Positions 33,561-42,097 of a stretch of 64,000 nucleotides of DNA are shown here, piece after piece. A program made the position numbers and the translations under genes. The notes below the pieces were generated by a model. The model ran no database searches. It was given only the letters and a program-made list of their open reading frames with translations, and was not told the DNA's origin. Source of the stretch: Pseudomonadota bacterium (GTDB taxonomy: Bacteria > Pseudomonadota > Alphaproteobacteria > Sphingomonadales > Sphingomonadaceae); the NCBI GenBank assembly GCA_023436615.1, contig JAEZIO010000040.1:1-64000 (forward strand), written 5' to 3'. The first letter of the stretch is position 1. Each line of letters begins with the position of its first letter.

Positions 33561-36500
33561 TCAGCGCGCCAGGAGGATCCGCGCCTGGGCCGCAATCTGC
33601 GCGAGCATCGCAGCGCTGACCGCGCCTTCGCAGCGGGCCCGGTCGATGAGCTCTCGGAATTGCGCCAGCCGCGGAGCTTGCCTCTCCACCCACTGGCCAA
33701 CCGCCGCCACGGGGTCGTTGCCGCGAGTCCGTGCGAGGAAATCGATGCGCAGTTGCTCGAAATCCCGGGCGAGCCCGGCCGTCAATAGGCGTTCCCACTG
33801 GTCGCGCGGCGTGAAGCGCGCGAGTTGCTGCTGAGCCCAATCAAGTCCGAGTGCCTCGCCGAGCTGCGTATAAGCGCTGGTCAGCTCGAGCTCGTCAGCG
33901 CTTTTGCGGGCAGCGAGCGCGGCGAGGCCGAAGACGCCGTCGAGCTCGTACAGCCGAACGAGCCCACGGACGATATCTTCGCTCGCCCCGAGGTCGAGCA
34001 GATGGTCGCGCCGCGCCGCGGCCTCGTTGCGCACCTCCGAGCGAATGAGCTTGGTCGCCGCCGCGGCAATCTTGCGCACCCCCGGCTCGAGAAGCTTGCA
34101 GAGGGCGCCGACGCTCATCTCGCCGCCGGTCGCGCGAAGGATGTCCGACAGGTGGGCATGCACGCTTCGGGCGGCGATCGCGAACAGCTCGACCCGCACA
34201 TGTTCCGGAAGCTTCGCCCTTTCGATCTGTCTCCATAGATCGTCGAGGTCGAGAAGACGCTCCGCGACGAGGAACGCGACGATCACCTGGCCCAGCGACG
34301 CGCCTTCTTCCTCCGTCATGTCCAGCGCGACCACCGGGCCGAGCCGGTTGACGATCCGGTTGGCCACGCGAGTCGCGATGATTTCGTCGCGCAGGCGGTG
34401 CGCGCGGATCGCCGAAGCATGCGCCGTGCGCATCGGTTTCGGGAAGGCCGCGAACAGCTCGGGCTCGAGCAGCTTTTCCTTGGACAGGTGCAGGGGTTCG
34501 GCGGCGGACTGCAGCGCAATCTTCGACATCGACATCACGACCGCGAGCTCGGGACGGGTCAGGCCGCGATTTTCCTGCGATCGCCTGAGCAGCTCCTCGC
34601 TGCTCGCGAGGCCCTCCACCTTCCGGTCGATCCGGCCCGCCGATTCAAGAAGCTCGATCGTGCGAACATGGGCTGGAAGTGCGCGGGCGCCGCCGCTTTC
34701 GGCGATGGACAGCGCGAGCGACTGAAGACGATTGTCCTCCAGCACCATGTCGGCAACTTCGTCGGTCATCTTGACGAGAAGTGCGTTCCGCCTGGCGAGA
34801 GTGAGCTTCTTGTCCCGCATCTCACGGTTGAGCGGGATCTTGATGTTCACCTCCTTGTCGGAGCAGTCGACGCCGGCGCTATTGTCGATGAAGTCGGTAT
34901 TGATGCGCCCCCCGCGCTCGGCAAACTCGATCCTTCCCCCCTGGGTGACACCAAGGTTGGCGCCCTCGCCGACGACCCGCACCCGAAGCTCCGCGCCGTT
35001 CACCCGGATCGCATCGTTCGCCGGGTCGCCCACGTCCGCGTGCGATTGCGTAGCGGCCTTCACATAGGTTCCGATGCCGCCGAACCACAGCAGGTCAACC
35101 GGCGCCCTGAGAATGGCGTTCATCAGCGTGGCGGGGTCGACGGTCGCGGAGTCGATGCCGAGAGCCTTGCGGGCCTGCTTCGACAGCGGGATCGACTTTT
35201 GCATGCGCGGGAAAACTCCGCCGCCGGTCGAGATCTTCGAGCGATCGTAGTCGTCCCAGCTTGACCGCGGCAGCTCGAACAGGCGCTTGCGTTCGGCCCA
35301 ACCCGACGCCGGATCGGGATCGGGATCGATGAATATGTGGCGATGGTCGAACGCTGCGACCAGCTTGACTGCCTTGCTAAGCAGCATGCCGTTGCCGAAC
35401 ACGTCTCCGGACATGTCGCCGACGCCCACGACCGTGACCGGGTCCGACTGGACATCGATCCCCATCTCCAGGAAGTGCCGCTGGACGGATATCCACGCGC
35501 CGCGGGCGGTGATGCCCATCGCCTTGTGGTCATAGCCGTTCGAGCCCCCGCTCGCGAAAGCGTCGCCAAGCCAGAAGCCCCGTTCCAGCGCGATCCCGTT
35601 TGCGGTGTCGGAGAAGGTCGCCGTCCCCTTGTCGGCCGCGACCACGAAATAGGGATCGTCACCGTCGCGAACGACGACCTGCTCCGGATGGGCCACCTTG
35701 TCGTTGACGATATTGTCGGTGATCGACAGCAGCGCCCGGATGAAGATCTTGTAGCTTTCCTTGCCCTCCGCGAGCCAGGCATCGCGCTGGTCGGGGGGCG
35801 GAAGCATCTTCGCGTAGAAGCCGCCCTTGGCCCCGGTCGGCACGATTACCGAGTTTTTGACGAGCTGCGCCTTCATCAGGCCCAGGATCTCGGTCCGGAA
35901 ATCGTCGCGCCGGTCGGACCAGCGCAATCCGCCGCGAGCGACCGGCCCGCCGCGCAGGTGGATGCCCTCGATGCGCGGCGAATAGACCCAGATCTCGCGC
36001 CACGGCACAGGGGCGGGCAGGCCCGGCACAAGGCTCGAGTCCAGCTTGAACGCCAGCGCCTCGTCCGCTGCCGGAGAGAAGGCGTTGGTGCGAAGGATAG
36101 CCTCGACCAGCGAGCGCATGCGCCTGAGGATGCGATCGTCGTCGATCGAGCGGACCGATGCGAGCGCGTCGTCGAACTCGGAGCGGGACTCGGCAATCGC
36201 AGCCTCGCGCCCGCGTATCGCCGGGTCGTGCGTTGCTCGGAACAGCCCGATCAGCGCCTGCGTCGCGGCCGGCGCCCGGCGAAGAGCGTCGGCGATCGTG
36301 AGCAGCCCGAAGGCGCTTCCAGTCTGGCGCAGGTAACGGAACCATGCCCGGATCCAGACGACCGCGGTCGGATCGACATTGGCGAACAGCACAAGCTGGT
36401 TGAACTCATCGTCCTCGGCCGCGCCGCTGAGAACGCAGGCTATCGCCTGCTCGATCGACGCCGCACGGTCGAGAATGGGCTCCACGTCAGTGATGCCCGG

Positions 36501-38183
36501 AAGCTCGACCCGGAAATCGCCGATGTAACCGAGCGAACCGTCGCCAAGCATCGTCGGGATCTCTTCGACGACGCTGAATCCGAAATTCTCGAGGACAGGC
36601 ACCGCTTCGGAAAGGGAGATGAGCGCGCCCCGACGATACGTCTTGAGCTGAAGCTGGCCGGGCGCCCCGGCAGGAGGCCGCGACAGCCGCACGCCGCGCT
36701 GGCTTTCCGATCCCAGCTCGCACAGCCGAAGCACGTCGGCGGCGGCCTGGTCCGGGCTGGTGCGCGATCGGTACCCGTCGGGGAAAGAGGGAATGTACGT
36801 CAAAGCGAGGCGCGTCGCGCGCTGCGCGCCGGCCGTCGCGACAAGCTCCGCCTCGACCGCCGGGCTCCAGCCGCGAACCATTTCGACCAGCGCGGCGTCC
36901 AGAGCCTCGGTGTCGGGCAGCTCGGCGGTCGGATCGATCGGGACGGTGAAGCGGAGCAAAGCGAGCTCGCCTTCGCCTAGCTCGATGGACCAGCTGCTGA
37001 TCGGCGCGTCGAGCTCGGATTCGAGCATCATTCCGATGGCCCTCCGGCGGGCGGTACTGAGCTCGTCGCGGGGGAGCCAGACGAACGCGTAAAGGTGCCT
37101 CCGCAGCGCGCCGTGAAGCAGCAGGAGCTTCGGGCGCGGCCGGTCGGCGAGGCTCATCGCGGTCAGCGCCGCTTTGCGGACCTCCGCTTCATCCAGCGAA
37201 ACGAGCAGGTCGTGAGGAAGCGTCGAAACGACGTGCGCCAACGCCTTGCCCGCGTGGCTGGACGGAACGAAGCCGAGCTCGCGGTCAAGCTTGGCGAGGC
37301 GCTCGCGAAGCACCGGCACGTGCTGCGCCGACGTTCGCAGCGCTTCGCTGGTCCAAAGACCGGTGTGCACGGACAACGTGCCGTCCGGCAGACGCACCAT
37401 GACCACATCGAGCGGCACGCGGCGGTGAACCGGGGAAATGCGGTCGGCCTTGAGGATCAGGACCGTGCGGCGTTCGTCGGCGAGATGACTTACAGCGGCT
37501 TCGGCCGCGTTCTGCTCCCACAGCGCCGTTTCGTTTCGCAGGATGCCGAGGGCGTTGCGCAGCTGGCCGTCCGCTCCGACGTGCGCATGGCCGAGCAACG
37601 TGAAATTGTTGTCGGCCAGCCACCTCAGCAATGCCGCGCTCTCGCCGTCGCGGTCGTCGAGCGTTTCCGCGTCCGACGCCATTTCGGCGAGCATCGGTCG
37701 CCAGTCGGTGACGGCCGCGCGGACGTCCGCAAGGACCCGCTTGAGATGCCGTACCAGCTCCTGCCGCCCGCGCGCATCGGCGCGATCGAGCTCGATATAG
37801 ATGACCGATTCCGGCTCGCCCTCGCCGATCTTCTCGATCCTGCCTTGCTTGTCCCGGCTGACATTGACGATCGGGTGCAGGAGCCGATGAATCGAAAGAT
37901 CGCGGGCAGCGACGGCGCTGGCGACGCTGTCCACCAGGAACGGCATGTCCTCGTTGATTGCCACCAGCCGCATCCGGCGCCGGCCGGCTTCACCGCCCGT
38001 GGACTCGATGTCGATCGCCGTTGTCCGCGCCGGGCGGACCGCAGCCGCTGCGGCGATGAACTCCGCTGTTTCGCGCTGCTGCTGCCGGTCGAAGCCCTCG
38101 GTCTCGCCGGGAAGGGCGTTGGTGGTGAGGGCGTCGCGAATGGAATCCACCAGCGTCTTCGGCAGGCGCGGCTGGGCCGTCAT
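33561..38183 (-). CDS. gdhB: NAD-specific glutamate dehydrogenase, large (GDH-180) type
   Basis: A 1540-residue protein, slightly shorter than typical ~1600-residue members. The N-terminal half holds the regulatory ACT-like region; the catalytic part includes GGPVARGGLRWSDRRDDFRTEILGLM near residue 750, the Lys-containing PTGAKGGFYAK near 790 and VGVGDMSGDVFGNGMLLS near 930. The enzyme oxidatively deaminates glutamate to 2-oxoglutarate with NAD and usually serves amino acid catabolism. It runs convergent to the RHH gene. Very long open frames on the opposite strand are shadows of its GC-rich codon use. Confidence 0.95.
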   Translation of the reverse strand: MTAQPRLPKTLVDSIRDALTTNALPGETEGFDRQQQRETAEFIAAAAAVRPARTTAIDIESTGGEAGRRRMRLVAINEDMPFLVDSVASAVAARDLSIHRLLHPIVNVSRDKQGRIEKIGEGEPESVIYIELDRADARGRQELVRHLKRVLADVRAAVTDWRPMLAEMASDAETLDDRDGESAALLRWLADNNFTLLGHAHVGADGQLRNALGILRNETALWEQNAAEAAVSHLADERRTVLILKADRISPVHRRVPLDVVMVRLPDGTLSVHTGLWTSEALRTSAQHVPVLRERLAKLDRELGFVPSSHAGKALAHVVSTLPHDLLVSLDEAEVRKAALTAMSLADRPRPKLLLLHGALRRHLYAFVWLPRDELSTARRRAIGMMLESELDAPISSWSIELGEGELALLRFTVPIDPTAELPDTEALDAALVEMVRGWSPAVEAELVATAGAQRATRLALTYIPSFPDGYRSRTSPDQAAADVLRLCELGSESQRGVRLSRPPAGAPGQLQLKTYRRGALISLSEAVPVLENFGFSVVEEIPTMLGDGSLGYIGDFRVELPGITDVEPILDRAASIEQAIACVLSGAAEDDEFNQLVLFANVDPTAVVWIRAWFRYLRQTGSAFGLLTIADALRRAPAATQALIGLFRATHDPAIRGREAAIAESRSEFDDALASVRSIDDDRILRRMRSLVEAILRTNAFSPAADEALAFKLDSSLVPGLPAPVPWREIWVYSPRIEGIHLRGGPVARGGLRWSDRRDDFRTEILGLMKAQLVKNSVIVPTGAKGGFYAKMLPPPDQRDAWLAEGKESYKIFIRALLSITDNIVNDKVAHPEQVVVRDGDDPYFVVAADKGTATFSDTANGIALERGFWLGDAFASGGSNGYDHKAMGITARGAWISVQRHFLEMGIDVQSDPVTVVGVGDMSGDVFGNGMLLSKAVKLVAAFDHRHIFIDPDPDPASGWAERKRLFELPRSSWDDYDRSKISTGGGVFPRMQKSIPLSKQARKALGIDSATVDPATLMNAILRAPVDLLWFGGIGTYVKAATQSHADVGDPANDAIRVNGAELRVRVVGEGANLGVTQGGRIEFAERGGRINTDFIDNSAGVDCSDKEVNIKIPLNREMRDKKLTLARRNALLVKMTDEVADMVLEDNRLQSLALSIAESGGARALPAHVRTIELLESAGRIDRKVEGLASSEELLRRSQENRGLTRPELAVVMSMSKIALQSAAEPLHLSKEKLLEPELFAAFPKPMRTAHASAIRAHRLRDEIIATRVANRIVNRLGPVVALDMTEEEGASLGQVIVAFLVAERLLDLDDLWRQIERAKLPEHVRVELFAIAARSVHAHLSDILRATGGEMSVGALCKLLEPGVRKIAAAATKLIRSEVRNEAAARRDHLLDLGASEDIVRGLVRLYELDGVFGLAALAARKSADELELTSAYTQLGEALGLDWAQQQLARFTPRDQWERLLTAGLARDFEQLRIDFLARTRGNDPVAAVGQWVERQAPRLAQFRELIDRARCEGAVSAAMLAQIAAQARILLAR

Positions 38184-38278
38184 TTCGGTAAATGCTCCGA
38201 CAGGGTCTTGGTCGCGGCGGCCTATAGCCCTCGCCTTACAGCGGGGACAAGGGACGAACCCGCAGTATCGCGGTGGGT

Positions 38279-39682
38279 CTAGCGGCCGACGCGCCGGATC
38301 GCGCGCTCGACCAGTGCGGGGTCTTCGACGAGGGCCACCGCTTCGTGCACCCCTGCGCTGGAGCGGCGAGTCAGCACCAGCGCGAATTCTTCCTCGGACG
38401 CGATTGCCTCGAGCGTAAGCGGAGTGGCCGAGCGGAGTTGCTCGCGCGCGCGTTCGGTCTTTGTGTCTGCCTTGGGCTCGGGACGCCGCGCCTGGCGCTC
38501 TGCGGCCACAAGGGCCTTGAGGCCGCCCGCCTGCGCCTCGATGAACGCGAGGAAGCCGCCGAGTTCGACTGCCTGGCGGTCGGCATATGCGAGGGCGGCG
38601 GCATATTCGGTGAGGCGCGCCTTGTCGTAATCTATTCCGAAGACCAGCTTCACGATCGGCGTCATTGGCGCTCGCGCCTGCGGCTTCACGCCCGACTCCT
38701 CGAGCAGCTCGGCATAATCTTCCGGCTCCGCCTTGCTCGCCAGGGCGAAGTCGTAGGCAAAGGCGAGCGCGCGATAGAGCGCTTCGCGGCTGCGGCCTTC
38801 GGCTGCCCGGACGTCTTCCACGCTCTCACGGGCGGCCCAAAGCCGGTCGGCGAGACCAGCATCTGCGTCGAGAGAAGGCGGCGCCAGATGATCGTCCCCG
38901 TCGTCCTCCGTCGGCCACAGCGGCGAGACGCCCGGCGCCACATCGGCGAGGTCGTTCGCAAATCCTGTCGAAGACGGCTCAGGACGCCCAGCCTCGATCC
39001 GCTCGGTAAGCTCGAGCGGCTCCTCGGCCTGGGCGACCTCATCGATTTCTAGAGGCTCGACAGGGTCCGCGACCTCGGTGCGCTCGAGCGGTTCGTCGTC
39101 CGTGCCCGGCTCCGTCGCAGCCGGCGCCGCTGCAATATTCACGCTTCCCATCGAGCGGCTCTCAGCGACCTTCTTCCAGTTGATGACGCCGTAGATGAAG
39201 TCGATGGTGTCGCCGTCCGACGAGAACGGCATCAGGATCCCGCGATAGCAGATGTTCTCGCTGCGCTGATTCTCGAATTCCGCCTCGAAACCGACCGGAG
39301 CGCGGTTGGCGATGATCTCCATGTAATGATCGGTCAGCCGAGAGAGCAGCGAGCGGCTTGGCACGTCGGCGATCGTCGCCACTTCGTCGGCAAGGTCGCA
39401 CTCCTGGCGAACCGCCGCCCCGATGTAGGGCGTCGCCGGGTTTTCGCGGCCCGCGGTGAAGTCGAGGAGGATGCTGTGGGGAGCAAAATCGACGAGGTCC
39501 GCGGGCTCGAGGTCCTCGATCGATGGGTAGTCGCGTCCATCGAGAAGCGAGACCCAGTAATTATAGGCTCGGACGTGCATCCGCCGCTCGTCGGTGCCGA
39601 TCTCGACGCCCGTCGATTCCACCGGTTCAAGGGCTTCGCTTGCCGGCTCGAACTCGCTCGGAAAGTCGCGATAGCTGTCCAT
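38279..39682 (-). CDS. PAS_5-type sensor-like protein
   Basis: A 467-residue soluble protein. Residues ~35-170 resemble the PAS_5 domain of alphaproteobacteria (YNYWVSLLDGRDYPSIEDL, then GAAVRQECDLADEVATIADVPSRSLLSRL and YRGILMPFSSDGDTIDFIYGVINWKK). A long acidic linker of Glu/Pro-rich repeats spans ~185-290. The C-terminal ~180 residues are helical and charged. No kinase, cyclase or HTH domain is visible, so it may be an adaptor. It lies upstream of, and divergent from, the host tRNA-Thr gene hit by the element. Confidence 0.72.
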   Translation of the reverse strand: MDSYRDFPSEFEPASEALEPVESTGVEIGTDERRMHVRAYNYWVSLLDGRDYPSIEDLEPADLVDFAPHSILLDFTAGRENPATPYIGAAVRQECDLADEVATIADVPSRSLLSRLTDHYMEIIANRAPVGFEAEFENQRSENICYRGILMPFSSDGDTIDFIYGVINWKKVAESRSMGSVNIAAAPAATEPGTDDEPLERTEVADPVEPLEIDEVAQAEEPLELTERIEAGRPEPSSTGFANDLADVAPGVSPLWPTEDDGDDHLAPPSLDADAGLADRLWAARESVEDVRAAEGRSREALYRALAFAYDFALASKAEPEDYAELLEESGVKPQARAPMTPIVKLVFGIDYDKARLTEYAAALAYADRQAVELGGFLAFIEAQAGGLKALVAAERQARRPEPKADTKTERAREQLRSATPLTLEAIASEEEFALVLTRRSSAGVHEAVALVEDPALVERAIRRVGR

Positions 39683-39850
39683 GAATGAGCCCCATTACTC
39701 CACTCTGGAGCTGAAATGGCCCATCACGGTTACCAAAGTATTAAGCATGTCTGGTGCAGGCCACCCGCGGCGGGAGCGCTTGCTACCGCGGGGAGCCGCT
39801 GGTAGGGCGCCGCTCCTGCGGGCCGGCACGCGCCGCCGCCATGCGAGAAA

Positions 39851-39890
39851 GCCGCTTTAGCTCAGCTGGTAGAGCACATCATTCGTAATG
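39851..39890 (+). pseudogene. Host tRNA-Thr(CGT), 5' half (split by element)
   Basis: GCCGCTTTAGCTCAGCTGGT, AGAGCACATCATTCG and TAATG read as the acceptor 5' strand, D-arm and anticodon arm of tRNA-Thr(CGT), then the match stops at the core CATTCGTAATG. The missing 3' half is at 55653-55699, 15.8 kb away. Joining both halves at the core restores a 76-nt tRNA with perfect acceptor (GCCGCTT/AAGCGGC) and anticodon (CATCA/TGATG) stems. The host promoter presumably remains upstream. Confidence 0.9.
39880..39890 (+). repeat. Left attachment core (attL)
   Basis: CATTCGTAATG, the anticodon loop with its closing pairs. Sequence to its left is host tRNA; to its right (CGTGGGGTTGAAGG...) it no longer matches tRNA, marking the left junction of the element. 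Confidence 0.85.
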
Positions 39891-39950
39891 CGTGGGGTTG
39901 AAGGAAAAGGGACTGTAAGACTAAGACGTTAGGGATTGTCGAACAGCCGG

Positions 39951-39970
39951 TTTTCAACAATCTTTCAACA
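39951..39970 (+). repeat. TTTTCAAC tandem motif, left end (possible integrase arm site)
   Basis: Two TTTCAAC copies about 11 bp apart (starting 39951 and 39962). The same pair occurs at 50555-50576 and 55527-55547, near both ends of the element, as expected of arm-type sites bound by integrase or excisionase. Confidence 0.5.
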
Positions 39971-39975
39971 ACCGG

Positions 39976-40051
39976 GCCGCTTTAGCTCAGCCGGTAGAGC
40001 ACGGCATTCGTAATGCCGGGGTCGTCAGTTCGAGTCTGACAAGCGGCACCA
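39976..40051 (+). tRNA. Element-borne tRNA-Thr(CGT)
   Basis: A complete 76-nt tRNA: acceptor GCCGCTT/AAGCGGC, D-arm GCTCAGCCGGTAGAGC, anticodon stem CGGCA/TGCCG with loop TTCGTAA (anticodon CGT), T-stem GTCAG/CTGAC and encoded CCA. Acceptor and loop equal those of the split host gene, but anticodon and T stems carry different, fully paired sequences, so it is a separate gene and not a duplication of the host copy. It lies 85 bp right of attL, in the same direction as the truncated host gene. Confidence 0.97.
40005..40015 (+). repeat. Third copy of the attachment core inside the replacement tRNA
   Basis: CATTCGTAATG recurs in the anticodon arm of the element's own tRNA. It could act as a new attB for related elements or recombine with either end. 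Confidence 0.6.
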
Positions 40052-40798
40052 CCCCTCCCCAAGTTTCACGGCATCAACGTAGAAGGCTCCGCCCTTCCAA
40101 TCCCGCTGAACGCCTGCCTCGTCGGCGTACTTCGCCCTGCCGAGATAAAGCACGTCGCCGTCCACTTCGACCTTAACCGCCACCTCGCCGCCTTCCGGCC
40201 CTGCATCGTCGAAGCCGATCACCCGATGATCGAGCATCAGCGTGCCGTCAGGCTTCAACGCTCCGACAGCCTCGTGGACCGATTGCGGTTCAACATGCTC
40301 GTCCCGCTCGTAGGTGATGCGCTCGGGATAGAATGTGATCGTAACCGTGTGGCGCGGCAGGTCTGACGGTAGTTCGGTTGAACGCTGCAACACCCGACGC
40401 GCGCGGAGCTGCCCCCGTTGGCTGTACCGCTCGAAGCCGTGCCTCTGCCAGAACGTCAGCGACGTTGCGGGCGCGCATTCCACGTCGAGGACGTTGATCC
40501 CGTCGCGGTAGGCACGAGCAACAGCAGCCTCTAGCAGCGCCGTCCCGAAGCCCTCGCCCTGCCGATCCTTGCGGACGTTGGCGATGTCCGCAGCATAGTG
40601 GCCGATCTGGAAGGCAACAGCCTCGCCGCCGTCGCGAACGACGTAGAAATCGCCCTCGTCCACAGCCTTGGCGATCAGACGGCGATTGTACCAAAAGTCG
40701 TTCACGCCGTCGGTGAACTCGCGCTCAAGCCAGCCGAGAACCTGATCTAGGTCGGCTTTGGTGCCGAGTGTCACGTCCTCTGCTGTTGGTCGCTGCAT
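40025..40798 (-). CDS. GNAT-family N-acetyltransferase with beta-rich C-terminus
   Basis: A 257-residue protein. Residues ~10-150 form a GNAT domain: ADIANVRKDRQGEGFGTALL holds the acetyl-CoA-binding R/QxxGxG motif, and FWQRHGFERYSQRG closes the fold. The remaining ~100 residues are beta-rich and of unknown type (VEPQSVHEAVGALKPDGTLML). The 3' end overlaps the replacement tRNA by 27 bp in antisense. It is the left-most protein gene of the element and probably cargo; the substrate is unknown. Confidence 0.78.
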   Translation of the reverse strand: MQRPTAEDVTLGTKADLDQVLGWLEREFTDGVNDFWYNRRLIAKAVDEGDFYVVRDGGEAVAFQIGHYAADIANVRKDRQGEGFGTALLEAAVARAYRDGINVLDVECAPATSLTFWQRHGFERYSQRGQLRARRVLQRSTELPSDLPRHTVTITFYPERITYERDEHVEPQSVHEAVGALKPDGTLMLDHRVIGFDDAGPEGGEVAVKVEVDGDVLYLGRAKYADEAGVQRDWKGGAFYVDAVKLGEGWCRLSDSN

Positions 40799-40881
40799 TG
40801 CCGCAACATAGGACGCGATGATCGCGGTTGAAGCCGTTGGCTCAGGTGCTTACGCACTGCTGACCAGCGTGACCGAATCCG

Positions 40882-40913
40882 AAGGGGCGGCCCGAGAGCC
40901 GCCCCTTCGTTTT
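40882..40913 (+). terminator. Intrinsic terminator, rightward
   Basis: The arms AAGGGGCGGC (40882-40891) and GCCGCCCCTT (40898-40907) close a 6-nt loop, followed on the + strand by CGTTTT. The T-run faces right, away from the GNAT gene, so it could stop read-through from the tRNA. It also abuts the YfbU stop codon on the other strand. Confidence 0.7.
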
Positions 40914-41421
40914 AAGCGATGATGATCTGGCTGATCTCAAAGACAGTCAGCTTGTCACGAGGGCTGCGACCGACGTTACAGTATGCCTCATACTGCCTCC
41001 GATACTTGTCGAGCATGGGAGAGTGGCTGTTCAGCGGGCGGTCCTTGAACTCCTGCCAATGGCCCAAGTCCTCGATCATCGTCTTTGCGATCCCGTAGTG
41101 TGGCTCGCTGTTGCCATCGAAGCCGACGAAAACCAGACGGTCATTCTCAGAGATGAGTTCGAGTTCCATCGAGGCGAGGGCCGCGATTGAGTCCTCGACG
41201 GCGCGGCACATCGTCAGAATTCGCGCGGTCTCCTGCACCTCGCCCTCGTCATCTTCGTCGCTGTCAAAAAGAGCGTCGTGCTTGGACTTCAACGCCCATG
41301 CCTGTCCGTTGGTCAGTGCTTTCACGACGAAATCGGGGTCGATCTGACTGCTGACGCCCAGTGCCTTGATCAGGTCCGCCAGCATCACCGCGAGCAACCG
41401 CTCGCCGTCGGTTATCTTCAT
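40912..41421 (-). CDS. YfbU-family protein
   Basis: A 169-residue protein whose second half matches the YfbU family: VFVGFDGNSEPHYGIAKTMIED, then SHSPMLDKYRRQYEAY and the end FEISQIIIA. YfbU is a small cytosolic protein linked in E. coli to cell death but with no defined activity. The ATG at 41421 has GGAAGG 8 bp upstream; the frame is open further up but without family similarity. It lies between the Vsr gene and the GNAT gene within the element. Confidence 0.8.
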   Translation of the reverse strand: MKITDGERLLAVMLADLIKALGVSSQIDPDFVVKALTNGQAWALKSKHDALFDSDEDDEGEVQETARILTMCRAVEDSIAALASMELELISENDRLVFVGFDGNSEPHYGIAKTMIEDLGHWQEFKDRPLNSHSPMLDKYRRQYEAYCNVGRSPRDKLTVFEISQIIIA

Positions 41422-41643
41422 GTTAGTCGCCTTCCTACTTGCCGCGCAGCAGGAGCCGCGCGGTGGCTGCCACCACGGCACGCGGTTGTTCCGCGCGTTA
41501 CCGAAGGAGGGTGGCCCTACGGTAAGAGCGGAGTGAGCGAGGAAGGCGCACGGCGGGCGCTGTCAGCAGCGCGGTTTGATGCTCGTGCGAAGGTCTGAAC
41601 CATGATGAGGTCCACATTGCGGGCGGCCCGCAGATCGTCAAGA

Positions 41644-42096
41644 TCACGCGTCGGCAGCACCCGTCTCTGAATGAAACAAGCGCGGACCGAGGAAGCCTAT
41701 TAGCCGGTCAGCGAGTGCCGCCTGATCCTTTGTCTCGCACTCCCAAATGACCAGCGATTGCCAGCCCGCCGCCGCAAGCTGCTCGACGGATGCCTTGTCG
41801 CGGGCGACGTTACGGTCGAGCTTGGCTTCCCAGTAGCCGGTGTTCGATGTTGGCCGCCGTCGTCTCGTGCAGCCGTCGTCTTCGTGCTGGTGCCAGAAGC
41901 AGCCGTGAACGAAGACCGCCTTACGTCGGCCGGCAAACACAAGGTCAGGCTTCCCCGGCAGCTTGGAGCCATGCAGTCGATACCGATAGCCCAGGCGGTG
42001 CAGCAGTCGTCTGACGATCAGCTCTGGTGACGTGTCCTTGTGGCGCACTCGGGCCATGACCGCTGATCGCCGCTCGGGCGAGATGCGGTCTGCCAT
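41644..42096 (-). CDS. vsr: Very short patch repair endonuclease
   Basis: A 150-residue Vsr endonuclease, which nicks 5' of T in T:G mismatches left by deaminated 5-methylcytosine. The residues known from E. coli Vsr fall at the same numbers: D51 in GKPDLVF, H64, C66, H69 and H71 in VHGCFWHQHEDD. The gene starts 1 bp downstream of the unknown gene's stop, as third gene of a methyltransferase-unknown-vsr operon. It is intact. Confidence 0.95.
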   Translation of the reverse strand: MADRISPERRSAVMARVRHKDTSPELIVRRLLHRLGYRYRLHGSKLPGKPDLVFAGRRKAVFVHGCFWHQHEDDGCTRRRRPTSNTGYWEAKLDRNVARDKASVEQLAAAGWQSLVIWECETKDQAALADRLIGFLGPRLFHSETGAADA

Positions 42097-42097
42097 G

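Noticed and set aside
34398..38282. Several long + strand open frames opposite the glutamate dehydrogenase gene
   Set aside because: They show no domain and mirror the GC-rich codon positions of the 1540-residue enzyme.
40818..40914. A short + strand frame ending at the terminator near 40.9 kb
   Set aside because: About 32 codons, no ribosome binding site and the end is formed by the terminator stem itself.
41422..41643. Gene-free gap between vsr and the YfbU gene checked for a toxin-antitoxin pair or RNA gene
   Set aside because: No open frame with a ribosome site, no cloverleaf and no clear hairpin were found.
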